Of a DNA stretch of 7,311 nucleotides, positions 1-5,408 are shown in pieces (the stretch's first letter is position 1; each line of letters opens with the position of its first letter). Location of the stretch: the NCBI GenBank assembly GCA_900769745.1, contig CAAGHX010000227.1, positions 1-7,311 on the forward strand, in the 5' to 3' direction. The translations under genes were made by a program, and so were the position numbers. The stretch comes from an uncultured Alistipes sp. (lineage in GTDB: Bacteria > Bacteroidota > Bacteroidia > Bacteroidales > Rikenellaceae). The notes under the pieces are model-generated. The model saw only the letters and a list, made by a program, of their open reading frames with translations. It made no database searches and was not told where the DNA came from.

Positions 1-1
1 A

Positions 2-118
2 AATGAGAGGGACAAAGCCCATTTTAAAAGAGTGCAAAGCTACGGCTATAATAGATCTCTTAGATTTGTCGATAAAGGCAGTTTAGTTTACTCATATTCT
101 ATATATACATTGGACTAA
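2..118 (+). CDS. C-terminal fragment of an unidentified protein (5' end outside window)
   Basis: One reading frame is open from the left window edge to a TAA at 116-118, giving 38 residues that end in SLVYSYSIYTLD. The segment begins basic and polar (NERDKAHFKRVQSYGY) and ends with alternating aromatic and small residues, as in a terminal beta strand. I do not recognise the family. It converges on the leftward operon that ends at 613, so it may be the host gene flanking the element or another element gene. A second frame starting with an ATG at base 3 is open for only 27 codons and is less protein-like. The assignment rests on frame openness and residue pattern alone, because the rest of the gene is not visible. 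Confidence 0.42.
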   Translation, partial: NERDKAHFKRVQSYGYNRSLRFVDKGSLVYSYSIYTLD

Positions 119-125
119 ACTAAAC
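81..125. repeat. Perfect 10-bp inverted repeat flanking a 25-nt loop
   Basis: GTTTAGTTTA at 81-90 and TAAACTAAAC at 116-125 are exact reverse complements. The right arm overlaps the stop codon of the fragment gene at 2-118 and the sequence TTGGACTAA at 110-118. The same 9-mer occurs in inverted orientation near the integrase promoter. No T-run follows on either strand, so this is a poor intrinsic terminator. It may instead be a protein-binding or recombination-related site. Confidence 0.5.
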
Positions 126-563
126 CACTAAATTTAATATCAATCGCAGGTGCAATTTCAGTACCAATTAAAGACCATTTTACCATGCAACGAAATGCAA
201 TAAGCTAAAAAATCTAAAAAAGTGCGTTTTTGCAGATTTTATGGGTTTCTTTGCAAAAATACAGTCCCCTGTCTGTTCCCTCCCCGAACGAACTTTTGTC
301 CTTCGGTAAAACTTTGTAATATACAATGTATCAAGTACTTACAAGGTTGTGAATGGGCGTTAAAAAAAATATTTTGCATCGATATCATATTATATAGAGG
401 TATAGTTATTTCACTAAGTACCATAGATAATATCATTACATGTATTAACTTACACGAGTCGTTTGAACAAGGAACAGATATTTCTAATGTTGAATTTAGT
501 AATAATCGTATATCAATGAATATATACAAAGAATTGAGTGCTTTACTTAAATCGTAGATAATG
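119..563. other. AT-rich stretch without a confident gene
   Basis: No convincing gene lies here. A rightward frame beginning with GTG at 222 runs to 557 (111 codons). Its second half (about 330-557) has a plausible protein composition, ending NIYKELSALLKS, but the first part is proline- and cysteine-rich and not protein-like, and I recognise no family. It could be the eroded tail of a gene. On the minus strand there is a promoter-like TATTTTTG at 261-254 and a 23-codon open frame at 186-115. The region may be the junction between the element and neighbouring DNA. Confidence 0.5.
254..261 (-). promoter_or_regulatory. Bacteroidetes-type -7 element, leftward
   Basis: The minus strand reads TATTTTTG, an exact match to the TAnnTTTG consensus of the primary sigma factor in Bacteroidetes. 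I see no clear -33 TTG at the usual 19-21 bp spacing, so it is a partial promoter match. The only open frame it could serve inside the window is a 23-codon ORF at 186-115. Confidence 0.3.
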
Positions 564-600
564 AAAAAAATCGGACGTCAGGATCGTTCGATTTTTTTTT
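564..600 (-). terminator. Intrinsic terminator of the six-gene leftward operon
   Basis: Bases 564-576 pair with 586-598 in a stem of about 13 bp (one G-T pair) around a 9-nt loop. The GC-containing core (ATCGGAC/GTTCGAT) is flanked by A and T runs, so transcripts in either direction end in a U-tract. It lies 12 nt beyond the stop codon of the last operon gene (613), where the leftward transcript should end. It may also stop rightward transcription. Confidence 0.85.
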
Positions 601-612
601 TGCGCCATATAA

Positions 613-804
613 TTATCGTTTTCGATGCATATCTCGTTTGATAGCAAGAAGCTGTCGAAGTAGATGTTCGTGATACATTCCTATTGTAATTCCATTTTGC
701 ATCTTCACGGGACTCGTCCTGCATATGCGGCACTGCCGTATTGCGGCATTTAGGTCGGTCACCGTGACCGACCCGCCCGCCAAATCTCTCAACTGCCACT
801 CCAT
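613..804 (-). CDS. 63-aa basic protein of unknown function, last gene of the operon
   Basis: The ATG at 804-802 starts only 2 nt after the TGA of the upstream 157-aa gene (807-809), an arrangement typical of translational coupling. The frame ends with TAA at 615-613. The protein begins MEWQLRDLAGGSVTVTDLNAAIRQC, has two cysteines in a C-R-I-C arrangement (residues 25-28), and ends in a basic helix (HLLRQLLAIKRDMHRKR). The two cysteines alone are too few for a zinc site. The frame continues upstream to an ATG at 852, but that start would overlap the previous gene by 46 bases. I do not recognise a family. The basic tail would suit nucleic-acid contact, but that is inference. Confidence 0.6.
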   Translation of the reverse strand: MEWQLRDLAGGSVTVTDLNAAIRQCRICRTSPVKMQNGITIGMYHEHLLRQLLAIKRDMHRKR

Positions 805-806
805 AG

Positions 807-1280
807 TCACTTTTCGATGATGTTCTCTATCGGAGTATTCTTTTCTAACCACTCTCTCACAAATGTCATATTATCCTGCGAGGTTATGACAGCCGTAAAT
901 CTACCTATAGGAGTAAAGCGAGTACCCTCATAATTATCCACCCACTCTTTGAGTGTTGCCACACCCCACGCAGGGTCATCAAACATACGACCTATGCGAG
1001 ATATGCTATCACCAAAGATAACCACCATCGCATCATACGATGGCTCTTGCAGGAGCGTGAGGTGTTGTAATGTCCCAAACTCATCACTCTTACGACCCCA
1101 CGACCAACCATCTTCGTAGGTCTGCTCGCCCCATTGGTGGGGTTCATCATATCGCACCTTTACATTTGTTGAGTTGCGTTCATCTTTAACATCTACAATC
1201 GTTCCCGTAACCATCATTCCCGTGAACATACATCTGCATCGCTTACCTATGAGCGAGCTATTTACCTCTGTTGTTTTCAT
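807..1280 (-). CDS. 157-aa element-encoded protein of unknown function
   Basis: It begins MKTTEVNSSLIGKRCRCMFTG and ends ENTPIENIIEK-like with a charged tail. Residues 8-77 have alternating beta-strand character with many glycines and aromatics (GTIVDV, VKVRYDEPHQWG, DGWSWG), which suggests a small SH3/Tudor-like barrel. Residues 80-157 are more mixed (AMVVIFGDSISRIGRMFDDPAWG, ITSQDNMTFVREWLEKN). No catalytic motif, signal peptide or membrane segment is visible. It is the fifth gene of the operon, 40 nt downstream of the PcfJ-like gene and 2 nt upstream of the 63-aa gene. I do not recognise a named family, and the barrel idea is inference from strand pattern only. Confidence 0.8.
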   Translation of the reverse strand: MKTTEVNSSLIGKRCRCMFTGMMVTGTIVDVKDERNSTNVKVRYDEPHQWGEQTYEDGWSWGRKSDEFGTLQHLTLLQEPSYDAMVVIFGDSISRIGRMFDDPAWGVATLKEWVDNYEGTRFTPIGRFTAVITSQDNMTFVREWLEKNTPIENIIEK

Positions 1281-1320
1281 ATTGATATATAGTTTAAGTT
1301 TGTTAATGTATTACTTTAAG

Positions 1321-2607
1321 TTACGCCACCATACGCTTGGCAATCTGCGACATATTACGCTCCATAAGCCTTATAATGCGATTGTGGTATTTGGTATTCT
1401 TGTTACACACTCCTCTGCTCTGCACAACCTTCATTGACTCCAATGCCACCTCTACGGTCTCTATACGCTTACCATCTATGCGTGCCGAGAATATGAGCGA
1501 GTTAGCACGGCTATAGTAGCGGTTTGTATATACGCAGTGATGCATAGCCTCTCCCTCCTCGAGGTGTGCCATCACACTCTCCAACACCCTCACCGAGAGA
1601 TTACCATCTGTAAAGACAAGACCAAAGAATTTACCTTTGAGAGCGAGGAACTCCTGCTCATCTTGCAATGCTCTCTGACGCCGTTTCTCGGCTTGCTCAC
1701 GCTCTATCTCTCGTCTGCGCCGTACCACCAACGCATCGTGCGCCTTTGTCAAATCATCGGGGCATACATACTTGGCATTGTGAATATCTGCACCAAAGTG
1801 TTGCAGTAAGTCTATATAGTCACACCATATCGTGCCATCGCTGACCTCATAGCCATTGCGGATACATATCTTTATTGCCGACCAATATGTATCACTCATC
1901 TTCTGACGATAGATAAAGTGCTTTAATAGTGCTATCTGATGTGCTTTGAGCAGGGTCTCCATTCTGCTATCGGTGAGTATGGCAGAGAAGAGCATATATG
2001 GGTGGATGTTATGATAATCACCAGTAAATCCATTACGGCGTATCTTGGGTAGGATACGACTATGCGAGTAAATACACTCTATGGGCAGATTATATCCCGC
2101 CTTGTCGTGGCGTATCTCCATCGGAGAACTCAACACCCATTGGTCATAGTAGCCAAACAGCATACCTCGCTGGTGTGCTATGACGGCTGTCTTGCCCTCT
2201 GCATCTACCCATCGTTGTGCAACTTCATCTATTGAAAATTGTGCAGGAGAGCCTACACGGCAGTATGCTCGCACTTGGTAATTGCGTATTAGCTGAAACC
2301 CCTTGCAGGTTGTTACCACAGCATAGTATGCCGATGCCTTATAGACTCTGCGGCGTGTGGTCTGCACATCAATCTCCACACCGCACTTGGGGCAGTGGCA
2401 CTCGCATACGCTATCCGACAATGCGTTTGTACCTTGCCACGATGCTCCGCAGTATGTACAAGTTATTACGCCCTTAGCCGTGCGCCTTGCTATGTACTTG
2501 AAACAATTACGCTGTGCATACTCCGCTTGTGCAGGGGTTATGGGTCGTAGGTGTGCGCTTAGGTGTGCCACCTCTCGTTGTATCTTCGTTCTCGGTTTCA
2601 TAGTCAT
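1321..2607 (-). CDS. PcfJ-like protein with N-terminal zinc ribbon
   Basis: The 428-residue protein matches the PcfJ-like family of Gram-positive plasmids and Bacteroidales conjugative elements. Its molecular role is unknown to me. Residues 50-75 form a zinc-ribbon pattern: CTYC at 50-53 and CPKC at 72-75, with extra cysteines at 68 and 70. The middle is mixed alpha/beta. Residues 296-325 are a highly charged helix (RRRREIEREQAEKRRQR). The PcfJ core lies at about 340-415, with the invariant-looking MHHCVYTNRYY (355-365), a strand pair SLIFSARIDGKRIETVEV (370-387) and a QSRGVCNK segment (396-403). Two starts are possible, ATG at 2607 or two codons later at 2601. The first sits in a leader block shared with the 334-aa gene. 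It directly follows the PcfK-like gene with a 15-nt gap, the pairing usual in these elements. Confidence 0.92.
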   Translation of the reverse strand: MTMKPRTKIQREVAHLSAHLRPITPAQAEYAQRNCFKYIARRTAKGVITCTYCGASWQGTNALSDSVCECHCPKCGVEIDVQTTRRRVYKASAYYAVVTTCKGFQLIRNYQVRAYCRVGSPAQFSIDEVAQRWVDAEGKTAVIAHQRGMLFGYYDQWVLSSPMEIRHDKAGYNLPIECIYSHSRILPKIRRNGFTGDYHNIHPYMLFSAILTDSRMETLLKAHQIALLKHFIYRQKMSDTYWSAIKICIRNGYEVSDGTIWCDYIDLLQHFGADIHNAKYVCPDDLTKAHDALVVRRRREIEREQAEKRRQRALQDEQEFLALKGKFFGLVFTDGNLSVRVLESVMAHLEEGEAMHHCVYTNRYYSRANSLIFSARIDGKRIETVEVALESMKVVQSRGVCNKNTKYHNRIIRLMERNMSQIAKRMVA

Positions 2608-2622
2608 ATCTATTAGTGTTGG

Positions 2623-3027
2623 TTAGAATAACATTGCCATCTGTGGTGCAGGCTCTTTCTTTGTTGCACCCTTACGCTGAGTTAGTTTGTTGTACGCCTC
2701 CTGCTCGGCACGGCGTAGAGCCTGCTCGTGCGCTTGTTGTTTCTCCTCCTCCGTGAGTTCTATGGTGTGGTTTACTACCACCTTACAATTGATAGGTTTT
2801 CCGATGTCAATATCTTCCTCATCGTAGTAGTGCAGAGCCATAGAGTAAATCTCATCATCGGCAAAGCCGTTGCATCCGCTACGCCTAACCTCATTCAAGA
2901 TGTAGGTTATGCAGTCATCAATGCTCTTGCGAGGGTTGTGGTATCGGGGAGCAAAGAGCGCATCGCTCTCGGCTCTCAGCTCCAAATAGTTCTGTATGGT
3001 CTGCTTGAAATAGTCTGTGGCTTTCAT
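2623..3027 (-). CDS. PcfK-like protein
   Basis: The 134-residue acidic-to-basic protein matches the PcfK-like family, found beside PcfJ in conjugative plasmids and Bacteroidales integrative elements. Its biochemical role is unknown to me. Recognisable segments are MKATDYFKQTIQNYLELRAE (1-20), SIDDCITYILNEVRRSGCNG (35-54), FADDEIYSMALHYYDEEDID (55-74) and the strand CKVVVNHTIELTEEE (81-95). A charged helix follows (96-118), then a lysine/proline linker and the C-terminal QMAMLF. The length is normal and the protein looks intact. The start ATG at 3027 is preceded by AT-rich sequence without a Shine-Dalgarno, as usual in Bacteroidetes. It lies between the 334-aa gene (25-nt gap) and the PcfJ-like gene. 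Confidence 0.92.
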   Translation of the reverse strand: MKATDYFKQTIQNYLELRAESDALFAPRYHNPRKSIDDCITYILNEVRRSGCNGFADDEIYSMALHYYDEEDIDIGKPINCKVVVNHTIELTEEEKQQAHEQALRRAEQEAYNKLTQRKGATKKEPAPQMAMLF

Positions 3028-3052
3028 AATATCATTGATTATAGGTTAATAA

Positions 3053-4057
3053 TTACTCTTTGCCTATGCCCAGCAATGCTGTTAGTTGCTCTTTGCATTT
3101 ACGCTGAAATATCCATCCCACACGCCTTTCGCCCTCATAGTTGAGATGACTGTTAAACCTACCACCCATAGCCGATAGTTGTGCCTTCAAGGGTCGTGTA
3201 TCACCAAACACGGCTATGGCACGCTCCGAGTAGTCCACGATGAGGAACTCACCCTGCGGTGTGGCTGTATGCTCGGCAGAGGGCGCAGGTGCGATATTAG
3301 GAAGGCATATATTCTCCTCATCACTTGCCGTGAGGGCAAACTCCTCGATGAAACGCTCCCGATTGTGAATAGCTACCTTATGCACAATCCACCCATAGTA
3401 TTTACTCTCACCTAAATAGTATCCTGCACCCATAGAGTATTTCTCACGATGCTCATATCGGGCATTAGGCTCTGCAAGGTGCGAGGTGTGTGGAAAGTGC
3501 GCCGCACACTTACGCATCTCGGGAAAGAGGTCACGGGTGTGCGTAGATATACCAATGATGACGGTGCGTACGGTGTGGCTTGCAAAGTAGTCGGTCATAG
3601 GGTCACTATCGTCCTGCTTGAGTCGTGCCACGATGATAGCCTTTGCTCCGTGAGGTAATATCTGTTCCATACGCTTACGCCCCACAGCCTTCAACTGCTC
3701 CGTGCGTGCACGCTCCGCTTGCCTATTCTCCTCCTGCTCCTTACGCTTGCGCTCTGCTTCCTCCTTAATGAGTGCCACCTGCGTAGAGTCCATAAATTCG
3801 GGAGCGGTATCGTCATAGTAGTAGCCTATGCCGTGCTTTTGCGATAGGGGCATAATAGTCTCCGTAGTATGATACTCGTATGTGTCGGGGTCAAGCATAG
3901 TGTATGTATATCCGATTGGGGTGTACTCCACACAGCATACCACATAGCGAGATTGGCGCATAGCGTAGCCGAAGAAGATGACTATTTGGTTCTCAGAAAC
4001 CCTCTGAATGTCGGTGTCATACTCAACACCTGTAAGTAGTGATGTGATAATAGTCAT
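3053..4057 (-). CDS. 334-aa Bacteroidales element protein with C-terminal GGRFN/GWIF domain
   Basis: This resembles conserved uncharacterised proteins of Bacteroidales conjugative elements. An N-terminal beta-rich part (1-95) is followed by a charged coiled-coil helix (about 96-132). A central domain (about 135-240) contains GAKAIIVARLKQDDSDPMTDY, THTRDLFPEMRKCAAHF and YYGWIVHKV. A proline-rich linker (252-268) leads to a compact C-terminal domain (270-330). This last domain carries AIAVFGDTRPLKAQL, MGGRFNSHL and GWIF, a pattern shared by many phage and plasmid proteins, including antirestriction and DNA-processing fusions. The frame stays open upstream to 4252, but that would overlap the membrane-protein gene. 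The ATG at 4057 follows that gene's stop by 11 nt and sits in a leader block shared with the PcfJ-like gene. Function is unknown. Confidence 0.82.
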   Translation of the reverse strand: MTIITSLLTGVEYDTDIQRVSENQIVIFFGYAMRQSRYVVCCVEYTPIGYTYTMLDPDTYEYHTTETIMPLSQKHGIGYYYDDTAPEFMDSTQVALIKEEAERKRKEQEENRQAERARTEQLKAVGRKRMEQILPHGAKAIIVARLKQDDSDPMTDYFASHTVRTVIIGISTHTRDLFPEMRKCAAHFPHTSHLAEPNARYEHREKYSMGAGYYLGESKYYGWIVHKVAIHNRERFIEEFALTASDEENICLPNIAPAPSAEHTATPQGEFLIVDYSERAIAVFGDTRPLKAQLSAMGGRFNSHLNYEGERRVGWIFQRKCKEQLTALLGIGKE

Positions 4058-4068
4058 AATGATTAGTG

Positions 4069-4323
4069 TTATAAGATGTGAACAAATAAGAAATAGATAA
4101 AGCCGAGCAGGGTCATAATGGTCAGAGTCATACGCACCACGCCACGCACGATGTCGTAGCAATAGATATACGCCATCACTGCCCACGCAAAACCCTCGCC
4201 CCATACGCAGAACCCAAGTACGGCAATGCCTCCTTTGAGCCAAGTTGTCCAATTAACCCATATGCCAAGTGGAGGGGTGGAGGACTTCTGGCTGTTGAGT
4301 GTATGTTTTACTGTGCTTATCAT
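4069..4323 (-). CDS. Small two-helix membrane protein, first gene of the leftward operon
   Basis: The 84-residue protein has a polar N-terminus (1-20), an aromatic segment GIWVNWTTWLK, a first hydrophobic stretch at about 31-57 (GGIAVLGFCVWGEGFAWAVM and beyond) and a second at about 66-83 (LTIMTLLGFIYFLFVHI). Basic residues lie between them (R60, R64), which suggests a hairpin in the inner membrane. The ATG at 4323 is preceded by CAAAGGTT, one of the few purine-rich ribosome-binding-like sequences here. It reads into the 334-aa gene 11 nt downstream. I recognise no family. Small membrane proteins of this kind are common in conjugative elements, so a role in cell-envelope or transfer functions is possible but not shown. 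Confidence 0.72.
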   Translation of the reverse strand: MISTVKHTLNSQKSSTPPLGIWVNWTTWLKGGIAVLGFCVWGEGFAWAVMAYIYCYDIVRGVVRMTLTIMTLLGFIYFLFVHIL

Positions 4324-4432
4324 AACCTTTGACTTTTTTTATATGCCGTAGCGGAGTCGGTATGGATGGAATCTGTTTCGGGAGCCTAAAAGGTGCGGGG
4401 CAGCTCACGACAAGTTTTTTACGATAAATACT

Positions 4433-4447
4433 CTCTGCTATGCAGAG
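4433..4447. repeat. 15-bp palindrome, candidate operator
   Basis: CTCTGC at 4433-4438 and GCAGAG at 4442-4447 are exact reverse complements around a 3-nt centre (TAT). It lies between the two divergent transcription units, as an operator for one of the element's DNA-binding proteins would. No matching copy was noticed elsewhere in the window. Confidence 0.4.
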
Positions 4448-4481
4448 GAAGATTTTGAGTAAAACCCTATGGGCTGGGAAC

Positions 4482-4512
4482 TTGCACGAGCGACGAGCCG
4501 CATATACCTTTG
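4482..4512 (+). promoter_or_regulatory. Full Bacteroidetes promoter match, rightward
   Basis: TTG at 4482-4484 and TACCTTTG at 4505-4512 are separated by 20 bp, matching the -33 (TTG) and -7 (TAnnTTTG) elements at the preferred distance. Transcription should start near 4518-4520, leaving about 240 nt before the ATG at 4758. This is the best promoter match in the window. Confidence 0.6.
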
Positions 4513-4570
4513 CTGCCGTAACTGTTCCGTCCCATACCGTTCGCGTAAGGAGAGAGCAACGAGGAAAAGG

Positions 4571-4732
4571 TTATTGGAGATAAGTACAGAAAAACGTTCT
4601 ATGCGGCGACTCTACTATGATGTCATGCATATGGTTAATGTGTTTGAGGCCTCTTGCTACCACTTTGACGCCACACACGACCATAGTATCATCAAGCGTA
4701 ATATTGCTACCTCGTGATTCGTATATTTGCAT
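4571..4732 (-). CDS. Possible 53-aa leftward ORF in the control region
   Basis: The minus strand from the ATG at 4732 to the TAA at 4571 encodes MQIYESRGSNITLDDTMVVC followed by a valine-rich middle and ESPHRTFFCTYLQ. Its residue composition is more protein-like than the overlapping rightward frames. It would be transcribed in the direction of the PcfK/PcfJ operon, 247 nt upstream of its first gene. Against it, there is no Shine-Dalgarno or clear promoter, it overlaps the rightward promoter at 4722, and I recognise no family. Treat it as a candidate only. Confidence 0.22.
   Translation of the reverse strand: MQIYESRGSNITLDDTMVVCGVKVVARGLKHINHMHDIIVESPHRTFFCTYLQ
4722..4729 (+). promoter_or_regulatory. 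Second rightward -7 element, proximal to the gene pair
   Basis: TATATTTG matches TAnnTTTG exactly and lies 28 nt before the ATG at 4758, a normal distance for a short leader. The nearest upstream TTG (4704-4706) is only 15 bp away, so the -33 element is imperfect. A GGGAGG at 4738-4743, 14 nt before the start codon, could help ribosome binding. The ten bases 4721-4730 also fit GTANNTTTGC, the core site of CTnDOT-type integration. Confidence 0.5.
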
Positions 4733-4757
4733 ATCTGGGAGGCAAAAACAATGTATT

Positions 4758-5048
4758 ATGGAGATTATAAGTATGGATAGTCGAGTATTTGACAATATAG
4801 TGCATCGAGTGATAGCAATAGAACAAAAAGCGATGGAGCTGTGTCGCAAGCAAGAGGATTTGGCACTTAAAGATTGGCTCGACAATCAAGAGGTGTGTCA
4901 GATATTGAGCATCTCACCAAGAACATTACAGACTTATCGAGATAAGGGAATAATATCTTTTTCGTGCATTCGGCAGAAGATATATTATCGCCCCGAGGAT
5001 GTAGAACGAGTCTTGCGCTCATCGTATCACAAAGCACACGGTAGATAG
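4758..5048 (+). CDS. Helix-turn-helix excisionase-like protein, first of pair
   Basis: The 96-residue protein has an N-terminal amphipathic helix (about 8-38, with VHRVIAIEQKAMELCRKQED) followed by a MerR/excisionase-type winged helix-turn-helix at 40-86. That domain contains WLDNQEVCQILSISPRTLQTYRDKG, then the wing IISFSCIRQKIYYRPEDVERVL. This layout is common to paired small regulators in Bacteroidales mobile elements, where relatives act as excision factors (Xis proteins of CTnDOT type) or transcription regulators. An earlier in-frame ATG exists at 4617, but the residues it would add are not protein-like. The ATG at 4758 lies just behind the promoter-like site at 4722, and a third ATG at 4773 is also possible. 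The next gene begins one base after its stop. Confidence 0.88.
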   Translation: MEIISMDSRVFDNIVHRVIAIEQKAMELCRKQEDLALKDWLDNQEVCQILSISPRTLQTYRDKGIISFSCIRQKIYYRPEDVERVLRSSYHKAHGR

Positions 5049-5049
5049 T

Positions 5050-5376
5050 ATGAAGAACTACTTAATAGGGCAACAAGATCCTTGCATCAAGGATATGTTG
5101 CAGAAGATGGACGCCACAGAGCAGATGCTGGATAAAATGCTTAGTCGTGCAACACCCTCATTTATGGGTGAGAGGTATATAACCGATGAAGAGTTATCCA
5201 AGCGATTAAAGCTGCATCGAAGGACCTTGCAGGATTATAGGACACAAGGCATTTTGCCTTACTATCTTATCTGCGGTAAGGTGTTGTACAAAGAATCTGA
5301 GATTCAACTTTTACTTGAGAAGATGCACTATAAGGCGTTTGCGGATATTGTATTACAGGAATGGGAGCCACGATAA
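5050..5376 (+). CDS. Helix-turn-helix excisionase-like protein, second of pair
   Basis: The 108-residue protein resembles its upstream neighbour and probably arose by duplication of the same fold. It has an N-terminal helical segment (11-33, CIKDMLQKMDATEQMLDKML) and then a helix-turn-helix and wing at 43-92. These contain YITDEELSKRLKLHRRTLQ, the turn DYRTQGILPYYLICGKVLYKES and a final helix EIQLLLEKM. The C-terminus is short (KAFADIVLQEWEPR). Its ATG lies one base after the previous stop (TAG T ATG), so the two are co-translated. As a pair next to an integrase they are good candidates for the recombination directionality factors, although a repressor role is also possible. A terminator-like hairpin overlaps its last codons. 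Confidence 0.88.
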   Translation: MKNYLIGQQDPCIKDMLQKMDATEQMLDKMLSRATPSFMGERYITDEELSKRLKLHRRTLQDYRTQGILPYYLICGKVLYKESEIQLLLEKMHYKAFADIVLQEWEPR

Positions 5377-5395
5377 TGTGACTCCCAAATTTTCT
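5363..5395 (+). terminator. Terminator-like hairpin after the helix-turn-helix pair
   Basis: GGGAGCCAC (5363-5371) pairs with GTGACTCCC (5378-5386) with one internal mismatch around a 6-nt loop. AAATTTTCT follows, a weak U-tract. It overlaps the last codons of the upstream gene and sits between two convergent transcription units, so it may stop both. Confidence 0.65.
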
Positions 5396-5408
5396 GTATT
5401 ATACAATG

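Larger units (their letters stand above)
4324..4757. promoter_or_regulatory. 434-bp divergent control region between the leftward operon and the rightward gene pair
   Basis: No confident gene lies between the leftward operon start (4323) and the rightward gene pair (4758). The left part (4324-4480) contains a 15-bp palindrome at 4433-4447. I could not find a good Bacteroidetes promoter for the leftward operon. The right part holds two rightward promoter matches, at 4482-4512 and 4722-4729, with about 200 nt between them. That interval has no T-run or hairpin terminator. It is either a long leader or a small-RNA locus, with a 38-codon rightward ORF (4601-4717) and a 53-codon leftward ORF (4732-4571) as possible coding content. 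Confidence 0.55.

Noticed and set aside
222..557. 111-codon rightward frame as a full gene
   Set aside because: It starts with GTG, its first 35 residues are not protein-like and overlap a leftward promoter-like site, and no family is recognisable. It is kept only as a possible gene remnant.
578..799. 73-codon leftward frame
   Set aside because: It overlaps the 63-aa gene in another frame, runs into the terminator hairpin, and lacks the coupled start seen for the 63-aa gene.
2728..3144. 138-codon rightward frame across PcfK-like
   Set aside because: It is antisense to a clearly recognised PcfK-like gene and crosses its start.
4058..4252. N-terminal extension of the 334-aa protein to 4252
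   Set aside because: It overlaps the membrane-protein gene almost completely, and the ATG at 4057 has a normal position and a shared initiation block.
4617..4757. 47-residue N-terminal extension of the first helix-turn-helix protein
   Set aside because: The added residues are cysteine- and proline-rich without family resemblance, and the promoter-like site at 4722 would lie inside the coding region.
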